Assembly: GCA_025057245.1 (NCBI GenBank)
Contig: JANWYC010000084.1
Location: 1 to 5,412, forward strand
DNA length: 5,412 nt
Reading direction: 5' to 3'
From: Aquificaceae bacterium
GTDB taxonomy: Bacteria; Aquificota; Aquificia; Aquificales; Aquificaceae
Shown: positions 1 through 4,406 of the stretch, one piece after another
How the letters are laid out: each line of letters starts with the position of its first letter
Numbering within the stretch: the first letter of the stretch is position 1
Position numbers and translations under genes: made by a program
The notes under the pieces: model-generated
Seen by the model: the letters and a program-made list of their open reading frames with translations, nothing else
Database searches by the model: none
Told to the model about the DNA's origin: nothing

Positions 1-1
1 A

Positions 2-94
2 AGCAGGTGGAGAAAGGGAATAACTTTGCTTGCGTATGTTTATGGTTATTCTATTGCTTACAGCTTCTTCAGGGGAGAACTTTGTCATGAGTAA
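2..94 (+). other. Possible C-terminal tail of an unidentified protein (left-edge fragment)
   Basis: Frame 2 is open from the left edge to a TAA at 92-94 and gives 30 residues with a hydrophobic, aromatic-rich stretch (ITLLAYVYGYSIAYSFF) followed by RGELCHE. The codons used (agg, aga, ata, ctt) resemble those of the certain genes in the window. It could be the last membrane helix of an integral membrane protein whose body lies outside the window. I considered the C-terminus of prolipoprotein diacylglyceryl transferase because of the Y...Y and FFRGE pattern, but its conserved Arg/Glu spacing is not met. Frames 1 (stop at 88-90) and 3 (stop at 21-23) are also open at the edge, so the frame is not certain. 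Confidence 0.25.
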
Positions 95-138
95 TTTCTC
101 ACTCGACGTATTTTTAATTGTTATAATCCACTTACATT

Positions 139-207
139 CCTCGGTCTATAGAGAGCTTGCTACTTCTAATATCTATGAATTTTTTGTCTTTGATTCGTAA
201 GGCTTTC
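139..207 (-). repeat. Possible third, degenerate copy (C) of the intergenic repeat, opposite orientation
   Basis: Read on the minus strand, this stretch contains in order TCAAAGAC (186-193, also in copy A at 1342-1349), AGATATTAG (166-174, also in copy B at 2688-2696) and CGAGG (139-143, also in copy B at 2727-2731). Looser matches lie between them. The order and approximate spacing are as in copies A and B, except that about 8 nt between the first two words are missing. The stems predicted for A and B are not preserved here. It may be a decayed copy; chance similarity in AT-rich DNA is possible. Nothing else recognisable was seen between 95 and 281. Confidence 0.35.
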
Positions 208-281
208 TGAAAATTGCATAGTTATGAGCCTTTAGTGGAGAGTAGGTGGGGCTTTTCAACTTTATCACCAGATGTATATCT

Positions 282-287
282 TAGAAT
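282..287 (+). promoter_or_regulatory. Candidate -10 element (TAGAAT) of a leaderless promoter for the oxidoreductase gene
   Basis: TAGAAT ends 6 nt before the ATG at 294, so transcription would begin at or next to the start codon. The first three bases (TAG, 282-284) are also an in-frame stop, which rules out an upstream start. No Shine-Dalgarno sequence lies between them. No good -35 hexamer is found at 16-18 nt; TTCAAC at 255-260 is 21 nt away. The call rests on the same geometry recurring at two other genes here. Confidence 0.4.
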
Positions 288-293
288 AAAATT

Positions 294-1067
294 ATGAAAA
301 TGCACGTTTTACTGATAGGTCTTGGGAACATGGGAAACAAATATTTTTGGAAGTTAGAGCACATGGGTGAAAAATTGGTTTTGTGCGACATAGACCAGAC
401 AAAGAGCAAAGATAACTATCCTTTTTACTGCCACTTTGGAGATATAAAAGAAGAGCTTAAGGCTGTAATAGTGGCAGTAGACCCTAAGAATCACACGGAG
501 ATAGCAAGAGAGTTCCTCCAAAGAGGCGTTCCAGTGCTTTTGGAAAAACCTCCAGCACTAAGTTCTGAGGAGTTCAAAACTATCGTGGACTACGACGGTC
601 TCTATGTGTCAGAAGTAGAGAGTTATTCTGTATGTGTAGAGTTTATAAGAAAACCCAAGAGATATTTGAAAATAGAAAGGTTTGGAAAAGGCAAGGGATA
701 CATATCACCTCTTTGGGACCTTGCTTGGCATGACCTTTATCTCCTTCAGAAGGTGACCTGTAACATAAGGATAGAAAGCCTTGAAGTAAATGGAGGCGTG
801 TGGCGCGTAGTAGGTTTTGCGGATGATATTCCATTTGAGCTAAGCGTGGCGTGGGAACATCCACAACCAAGAAGAGTGTGGCAAATTGATGAAGAGCTTC
901 TTTTAGATTTTGGCGAAGAGAGGGTTTATGAGAATCATAGACTCATAAAAGAGGAAAAAAGGGACAAACTAAAACTCATGATAGAGAAATTTTTAAGTGG
1001 AAGTTTCGACAGAGGTAGTGTTTTAAGAGCATACGAAAATCTGAAAATACTACAAAACATTACTTAA
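294..1067 (+). CDS. Short Gfo/Idh/MocA-family NAD(P)-dependent oxidoreductase
   Basis: The 257-residue protein has an N-terminal Rossmann nucleotide-binding fold with GLGNMG at residues 9-14, a strand ending in an acidic residue (LVLCDID, about 28-34), and the EKP motif (84-86) typical of Gfo/Idh/MocA proteins, whose lysine takes part in binding or catalysis. WDLAWHDLYLL (141-151) sits where the family usually has the catalytic D-x-x-x-H-D segment. Family members are normally 320-380 residues, so the C-terminal sheet domain is reduced, yet both ends look natural. The family oxidises or reduces sugars, inositols, sugar nucleotides or biliverdin; the substrate here cannot be told. It is probably soluble and cytoplasmic. 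It stands alone, with long non-coding DNA on both sides. ATG 294 is chosen because an in-frame TAG lies at 282-284; ATG 300 is the only near alternative. There is no Shine-Dalgarno sequence. Confidence 0.85.
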   Translation: MKMHVLLIGLGNMGNKYFWKLEHMGEKLVLCDIDQTKSKDNYPFYCHFGDIKEELKAVIVAVDPKNHTEIAREFLQRGVPVLLEKPPALSSEEFKTIVDYDGLYVSEVESYSVCVEFIRKPKRYLKIERFGKGKGYISPLWDLAWHDLYLLQKVTCNIRIESLEVNGGVWRVVGFADDIPFELSVAWEHPQPRRVWQIDEELLLDFGEERVYENHRLIKEEKRDKLKLMIEKFLSGSFDRGSVLRAYENLKILQNIT

Positions 1068-1079
1068 GCAAGTTTTTTC
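1062..1079 (+). terminator. Weak candidate intrinsic terminator after the oxidoreductase gene
   Basis: ACTT and AAGT (1062-1065 and 1070-1073) can form a 4-bp hairpin with an AAGC loop that overlaps the stop codon, followed directly by a run of Ts to 1078. The stem is short and AT-rich, so termination may be inefficient and transcription may continue into the repeat that follows. Confidence 0.3.
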
Positions 1080-1157
1080 ATCGTAGAGTTTAACCTATTA
1101 CGGAGAATTGGCTATAGCCTAATATGTCCAAAATACCCTATAATTAGTCACTTCGTA

Positions 1158-1425
1158 GCTTAAGTCTGTAAAACAATTAACGAGCATAAAACTTAATAGA
1201 GCAAGATATGCTAAACACTGCACGGATAAAAAACACGGGCTGGCTTGTGTCCTCAGTTGGAAAAACACTCCCTATGATTTGATATTCAAGCGCTTCGGAG
1301 TTTGAATCTGTCTTTATAAACGACCATAGAACCCTTGAGGGTCAAAGACGAAGAGTTTATTAGACAATTGAATATTAGCGTCGTATGCTCTAAATCCGCT
1401 TCTCTTTTCTGATATACTTTAAACC
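1158..1425 (+). repeat. Diverged intergenic repeat, copy A (candidate structured RNA)
   Basis: This stretch of the 358-nt gap between two genes has no credible reading frame. It matches the gap after the MscS gene: 1260-1378 aligns ungapped with 2578-2696 at 79 of 119 identities by hand count. Looser matches are the word GCTTAAG (1158 versus 2458), CTT-ATA-AGCAA (around 1192-1204 versus 2487-2497), the loop word GGCTTG, and the 3' words CTTTTCTG and ATACYTTAAACCG. Predicted plus-strand structure: ACTG (1217-1220) with CAGT (1254-1257) enclosing ACAC/GTGT (1233-1236/1247-1250); a 6-bp perfect stem ATTCAA/TTGAAT (1284-1289/1302-1307) extended to a C(UUCG)G tetraloop at 1293-1298; and ACCC/GGGT (1331-1334/1339-1342). 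Mismatches show no three-base periodicity, which argues against an old coding region. I do not recognise an RNA family. The 3' end runs into the promoter of the next gene. From 1068 to 1157 I see nothing definite except GGC-TATA-GCC, a small inverted repeat near 1112. Confidence 0.65.
1410..1418 (+). promoter_or_regulatory. Extended -10 promoter (TGaTATACT), leaderless, for the MscS-family gene
   Basis: TG at 1410-1411, one base, then TATACT (1413-1418) matches the extended -10 consensus, which can work without a -35 hexamer; none is evident. The hexamer ends 7 nt before the GTG at 1426, so the transcript would start at about the start codon. An in-frame TAA at 1420-1422 blocks any longer reading frame, and there is no Shine-Dalgarno sequence. 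Confidence 0.6.
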
Positions 1426-2424
1426 GTGGAAAGTAAGGCACTTAACATTTTTCTTATCATTTCTCTACCAGTTGTGGGTTTTCTTGTTGAAAAGCTTCTC
1501 ATAAAAAGACTTATCCGCTTAGCTAAGAGAACTGAATGGGAATGGGACGATTTGCTGATATCCTCTATCAGGTTTATGCCAACTTTCTGGCTTTTGTTAA
1601 TCTCTGTTTACCTCATAACGGAAAGCTTGGAAATATCTCAGAAGCTGAAGTCTACTTTGCATAAATCACTAATCCTCTTAGCTATAATGTCTGTTGCCCT
1701 CTTTCTCTCAAGGGTCGTAGGTGAGTTTATTACGCTATACATGAAGAGATACAGGGAGGATATGCCGGCAACCTCCTTAATTGGTCAAATTTCAAGGATT
1801 TTTGTCCTTCTTGTAGGATTGATTATAAGTCTTGACAAAATAGGGATAGCTATAACGCCTTTACTGACCGCCCTTGGTGTTGGTGGTCTTGCTGTTGCCC
1901 TTGCGGTTAGGGATACTTTGGAAAACCTCTTTGCCGGCTTTCATATACTGGCAAACAAACAGATAAAGCCCGGTGATTACATAAAACTTCAAAGCGGTGA
2001 AGAAGGCTACGTAGAAGATATAACATGGAGAAACACCATAATAAGGCAGATACCCAACAATTTTGTAATAGTTCCAAACTCAAAAATTTCTACCGCTATA
2101 GTCATAAACTACAACTTGCCACAGCCTGAAATGAATACAACAGTTACCGTCAGTGTTGCTTATGAGAACGATTTGGAGAAGGTGGAAAAAGTTACACTTG
2201 AAACCGCAAGGGAAGTGCAAAGGGAAGTGCAATACGCTTCTCCAGACTTTGAACCAAGGGTCAGGTTTACAAGCTTTGGTGAGTATTCAATAAACCTCAA
2301 CATCACTCTCAGAGCAAAGGATTTTGAAAGTCAACATATTCTAAGGCACGAGTTTATAAAAAGGCTGAAAAAAGCATACGATAGAGAAGGGATAAAAATA
2401 CCGGCATATTTACAGAAGTTATAA
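1426..2424 (+). CDS. MscS-family small-conductance mechanosensitive ion channel
   Basis: The protein has 332 residues. It would be an inner-membrane channel that opens under membrane tension to release solutes during hypo-osmotic shock. Hydrophobic segments lie at about 5-24, 52-66, 81-104 and 122-140, and the pore helix is at about 144-176 (TALGVGGLAVALAVRDTLENLFAG), with the glycine/alanine packing pattern characteristic of MscS TM3. The cytoplasmic beta domain follows: PGDYIKL (182-188), GYVEDITWRNTIIR (194-207), VIVPNSKIS (214-222) and VINY (226-229). The alpha/beta C-terminal vestibule domain ends at about 325. The four predicted membrane segments and the GxVxDITWRNT form fit the broader MscS superfamily rather than a close E. 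coli MscS orthologue (286 aa, three helices), so no symbol is given. The GTG start is fixed by the TAA at 1420-1422; the next in-frame GTG is codon 17, inside the first helix. It is flanked by two copies of the intergenic repeat. Confidence 0.93.
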   Translation: MESKALNIFLIISLPVVGFLVEKLLIKRLIRLAKRTEWEWDDLLISSIRFMPTFWLLLISVYLITESLEISQKLKSTLHKSLILLAIMSVALFLSRVVGEFITLYMKRYREDMPATSLIGQISRIFVLLVGLIISLDKIGIAITPLLTALGVGGLAVALAVRDTLENLFAGFHILANKQIKPGDYIKLQSGEEGYVEDITWRNTIIRQIPNNFVIVPNSKISTAIVINYNLPQPEMNTTVTVSVAYENDLEKVEKVTLETAREVQREVQYASPDFEPRVRFTSFGEYSINLNITLRAKDFESQHILRHEFIKRLKKAYDREGIKIPAYLQKL

Positions 2425-2454
2425 AGAGCGTCGCTTTTTTCAGAAATGCTCTTT
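2423..2454 (+). terminator. Stem-loop at the 3' end of the MscS gene
   Basis: AAAGAGC (2423-2429) and GCTCTTT (2448-2454) form a perfect 7-bp stem around an 18-nt loop that contains a run of six Ts. It begins within the stop codon. No T tract follows the stem, so it is a weak terminator candidate; it could instead protect the mRNA end. Confidence 0.35.
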
Positions 2455-2475
2455 GAGGCTTAAGCATTTATTAAC

Positions 2476-2504
2476 TTGAGCCTGTCTTTATAAGCAAATA
2501 CAAT
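2476..2504 (+). promoter_or_regulatory. Candidate sigma-70-type promoter inside repeat copy B
   Basis: TTGAGC (2476-2481) and TACAAT (2499-2504) are separated by 17 nt and match 4 of 6 and 5 of 6 consensus bases. Initiation would be near 2511, just before the long stem-loop at 2523-2570, so the structured part of copy B could be its own transcript. The -35 overlaps the stem at 2457-2482. Copy A lacks an equally good pair at the equivalent place. Confidence 0.4.
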
Positions 2505-2522
2505 ATCCGCCTTACCATTCTC

Positions 2523-2570
2523 GCAGTGTCTGAAAAGTGTTTTGTCTAAGGCTTGACCACTTTTGACTGC
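2523..2570 (+). ncRNA. Long stem-loop in repeat copy B (part of the candidate structured RNA)
   Basis: GCAGT (2523-2527) pairs with ACTGC (2566-2570) and AAAAGTG (2533-2539) pairs with CACTTTT (2558-2564). This makes 12 bp interrupted by an asymmetric internal loop (5 nt on the left, 1 nt on the right), with an 18-nt apical loop containing GGCTTG. Copy A has an analogous, weaker two-part stem at 1217-1257 with GGCTTG in its apical loop. Evidence is base pairing and position only; expression is unknown. Confidence 0.4.
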
Positions 2571-2863
2571 TCTGTCCCGAAAATACTCTCTGGGGCTTAA
2601 TATTCAGGCACTTCAAAGTTTGAGCTTTCCTTTCTCAAGAACCGTAAAACTCTTGTGAGCCAAAAGCGAGATACTCATCAGACAATCAGATATTAGACGC
2701 AGTATAAGCGTCTTTAAAGTAGAGCACGAGGTTACTGGTATTCTTGCGATGAACCTAACGACACTTTGGCTGTCAAGAACCTGAAAATACCCAGCATGAG
2801 ACGGGACTGAGAGTTCTTTTCTGGTAGAGGTTATGTTCCATACCTTAAACCGCAGGGACTTTT

Positions 2864-2895
2864 CTGCGAGCTTTAGAAAGCATTCTGGAACGCAG
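2864..2895. other. Nested inverted repeat beyond the yceD stop codon
   Basis: CTGCG (2864-2868) and CGCAG (2891-2895) enclose GCTTTAGAAAGC (2870-2881), itself a 4-5 bp hairpin. It lies 9 nt beyond the yceD stop, where a 3' stem-loop would be expected, but no T run follows on the minus strand, so it is not a standard intrinsic terminator. Confidence 0.3.
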
Positions 2896-2904
2896 TAATT
2901 ATGT

Positions 2905-3381
2905 TCACCTGGAACCTTTCATAAGGTCTCCAAGTGTAAGACTTTTGGTCTCAAAAACGGGCTGTGGGGTGCATTCAGGGCTACATAGAGGCTTTGTGGG
3001 TATGCTTAGAATAACTTGCTCTCTAACAAGGCTGGTAAGGTCAAAGGCTTCTTCGTCCTCGTAGAAGGAGACCTCAAGCTCTGATGGTTTCAAATACATA
3101 ACATCTTTACTGGGGTAGGGTTCTATCCTTATGCTTTCCTGTTTTGATATGTCTTTCTCATAAAGGGTAAGACATCTGCTACACTCGAGCAAAACAGCAC
3201 CTTCTATTTCCATGTGCACTCTGTATCCACCCTTCTCGCGAGTTATCTCCACGTAGACATCCACTGGTTCTCTTAACTCACCCATGTCTGGTGGTAGCTT
3301 TATGTCCTCTGGCTTAAAAGTGTAGCTTCCACTGAAACGGTTTCTTGTTTTGAATATTTCTTTTAGGTTTAACACGACCAT
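2905..3381 (-). CDS. yceD: YceD/DUF177 family protein
   Basis: The 158-residue protein matches the YceD (DUF177) pattern: a mostly beta N-terminal half (DVYVEITREKGGYRVHMEIEGAVLLECSRCL), the CxRCL motif with C67 and C70, an acidic FDLTSLVREQVILSIPTKPLC segment (113-133), and a second cysteine pair C133/C137 (CSPEC). The four cysteines could bind a metal. Many homologues have more cysteines in a C-x-GLCP-x-CG tail; here the tail is VFETKSLTLGDLMKGSR, so that third motif is missing. Homologues are linked to 23S rRNA accumulation and usually sit just upstream of rpmF (ribosomal protein L32). No rpmF follows here: the gene is followed by repeat copy B. Start ATG 3379-3381 is fixed by an in-frame TAA 9 nt upstream (3388-3390 on the plus strand). 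No Shine-Dalgarno sequence is present; leaderless expression is likely. Confidence 0.85.
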   Translation of the reverse strand: MVVLNLKEIFKTRNRFSGSYTFKPEDIKLPPDMGELREPVDVYVEITREKGGYRVHMEIEGAVLLECSRCLTLYEKDISKQESIRIEPYPSKDVMYLKPSELEVSFYEDEEAFDLTSLVREQVILSIPTKPLCSPECTPQPVFETKSLTLGDLMKGSR

Positions 3382-3389
3382 AATGGTTT

Positions 3390-3418
3390 AAAATACATCT
3401 TTAACATGAAAATTTCAA
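3390..3418 (-). promoter_or_regulatory. Sigma-70-type promoter for yceD, predicted leaderless
   Basis: On the minus strand TTGAAA (3418-3413) and TATTTT (3395-3390) are separated by exactly 17 nt. The -10 ends 8 nt before the yceD ATG, so the transcript would have a leader of at most about 2-3 nt. The -35 overlaps the Shine-Dalgarno sequence of the divergent yvcK gene by two bases (3417-3418). The bases after the -10 (AAACC) also follow the -10 of the MscS gene. Confidence 0.6.
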
Positions 3419-3424
3419 GGAGGT
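3417..3424 (+). promoter_or_regulatory. Strong ribosome binding site for yvcK
   Basis: AAGGAGGT complements the 16S rRNA 3' end and lies 4 nt before the ATG at 3429, which fixes this start. It is shared in part with the -35 of the opposing yceD promoter. A plus-strand promoter for yvcK must lie in or near the 47-nt intergenic space; TAAAAT (3389-3394) is a possible -10 without a convincing -35. Confidence 0.8.
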
Positions 3425-3428
3425 AGGC

Positions 3429-4406
3429 ATGAGACTGGTGGCAATAGGAGGAGGAACGGGGCTTTCCACGCTGTTGAGAGGTCTTAAGGAAAAGGTGGGA
3501 AAGGAAGTAGAAGACCTCTCCGCAGTGGTTACCGTCGCAGACAGCGGTGGTAGCACAGGAAGGCTTCGTAAGATTTACAACGTGCCGGCGCCCGGAGATA
3601 TAAGAAACTGCATAGCGGCGCTGTCGGAGAGCGAGGATGTAATAAGGGAACTCTTTCAGTTCAGGTTTAAAGGTGGTGAACTGGATGGTCATGCCTTTGG
3701 CAACCTTTTCTTAGTGGCGTTAACAGAGATTACTGGCAGTTTTATGCAAGCTATAAACATAGCCTCACAAATACTCAGAACCAGAGGGGAAATAATCCCT
3801 GCAACCGTTGAGAGCGTCCAACTGTGCGGTGTTTTCAGCGATGGAAAGGTTGTTTGTGGTGAAGAAGAGATAACCGAGTACGGAAAAATTGACAGCGTAA
3901 AACTGCAAAAGGTTTGGATAGAACCAAAGGAAGCTAAAGCTCCCATTGATGCGGTGGCAAAGATAGAAAGTGCAGACATGATAATCTTCGGACCTGGAAG
4001 CCTTTACACCAGCATCATACCAAACCTGCTTATAGAGGACATAAGAGAGGCTGTGCTTCGTTCTCCCGCTATTAGGGTTTTTGTGGTAAACGCAATGACA
4101 CAGCCGGGCGAGACGGATGGCTACACAGCCTACGAGCACATAAAGGTTTTTAGAGAATACACTGGAATAGATAGACTTGATGCGGTAGTAGTCAACACCA
4201 GAATGCCATCAGACCAAGTCTTAAGAAGATACTTAGAACAGAAACAAGAGCCAGTCATACCTGACATAGCAAGGATAGCCAAAGAAGGTATAGAAGTCTA
4301 TGCGGAGGACCTCATCGGCGAAAAAGAAGACTTTGTCAGGCACGATTCCTACAGGCTTGCGGACCTTGTAGTGGAAATACGAAGGAGGTATGGCGTATTT
4401 TCTTAG
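3429..4406 (+). CDS. yvcK: YvcK/GlmR family (gluconeogenesis factor, CofD-like fold)
   Basis: At 325 residues it has the usual family length. Diagnostic motifs are in order: [16 protein letters not shown] (5-20), [14 protein letters not shown] (34-47), [14 protein letters not shown] (53-66), GHAFGNLFL (87-95), [20 protein letters not shown] (182-201) and [20 protein letters not shown] (219-238). The family shares the CofD (LPPG:FO transferase) fold. Studied members such as B. subtilis YvcK/GlmR bind UDP-N-acetylglucosamine, are needed for growth on gluconeogenic carbon sources and support peptidoglycan precursor synthesis, in part by stimulating GlmS; no enzymatic activity is established for them. 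The protein should be cytoplasmic. In Firmicutes it sits with rapZ and whiA; here it is followed by nadB, which overlaps its last 17 nt, and is divergent from yceD. The ATG is supported by AAGGAGGT. Confidence 0.93.
   Translation: MRLVAIGGGTGLSTLLRGLKEKVGKEVEDLSAVVTVADSGGSTGRLRKIYNVPAPGDIRNCIAALSESEDVIRELFQFRFKGGELDGHAFGNLFLVALTEITGSFMQAINIASQILRTRGEIIPATVESVQLCGVFSDGKVVCGEEEITEYGKIDSVKLQKVWIEPKEAKAPIDAVAKIESADMIIFGPGSLYTSIIPNLLIEDIREAVLRSPAIRVFVVNAMTQPGETDGYTAYEHIKVFREYTGIDRLDAVVVNTRMPSDQVLRRYLEQKQEPVIPDIARIAKEGIEVYAEDLIGEKEDFVRHDSYRLADLVVEIRRRYGVFS
4382..4389 (+). promoter_or_regulatory. Ribosome binding site for nadB inside the yvcK coding end, unusually close to the start
   Basis: AAGGAGGT directly abuts the ATG at 4390, leaving 1 nt between GGAGG and the start codon, against a usual 5-9. 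It lies in the Arg-Arg codons near the yvcK C-terminus. No other in-frame ATG, GTG or TTG occurs before the dinucleotide-binding motif, so 4390 is still the best start. Ribosomes ending yvcK at 4406 probably help initiation. Confidence 0.65.

Larger units (their letters stand above)
2457..2852 (+). repeat. Diverged intergenic repeat, copy B (candidate structured RNA)
   Basis: Most of the 480-nt gap between convergent genes belongs here; no plausible reading frame is seen. The core 2578-2696 matches copy A (see 1158-1425). Predicted plus-strand stems: GGCTTAAG/CTTGAGCC (2457-2464/2475-2482, one G.U pair); GCAGT plus AAAAGTG paired with CACTTTT plus ACTGC (2523-2527, 2533-2539 / 2558-2564, 2566-2570); the counterpart of the copy A tetraloop stem at 2603-2624 (weaker, with several G.U pairs); CTC/GAG (2650-2652/2657-2659); and AGACGC/GCGTCT (2695-2700/2708-2713). 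The 3' part holds AGGTT/AACCT (2729-2733/2752-2756), GACA/TGTC (2760-2763/2771-2774) and GAAC..CCC/GGG..GTTC (2777-2816), which have no counterpart in the shorter copy A. It ends with CTTTTCTG and ATACCTTAAACCG (2840-2852), matching the promoter-proximal end of copy A. The G.U pairs suggest that the RNA, if made, is the plus strand. Confidence 0.65.

Noticed and set aside
643..870. Minus-strand open frame of 75 codons inside the oxidoreductase gene
   Set aside because: Antisense shadow of a conserved gene; no start signal or recognisable domain.
1068..1425. tRNA, CRISPR array or insertion sequence in the intergenic gaps
   Set aside because: No cloverleaf or TTCGAATC-type T-arm, no short direct repeats with regular spacers, and no transposase frame or clear terminal inverted repeats were seen in either gap.
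2850..2904. Short minus-strand frame starting MLSKARRK downstream of yceD, considered as a remnant of rpmF
   Set aside because: Only 12 codons, lacking the L32 N-terminal motif and cysteine pairs; the basic residues alone are not evidence.
3369..3692. Minus-strand open frame of 107 codons overlapping yvcK and yceD
   Set aside because: It lies antisense to the strongly conserved 5' part of yvcK and overlaps the yceD start; its translation has no recognisable domain.
3689..4139. Two minus-strand open frames of 96 and 124 codons (3689-3979, 3765-4139)
   Set aside because: Both lie wholly antisense to yvcK and overlap each other; the Ser/Phe/Leu-rich translations are typical of shadow frames.
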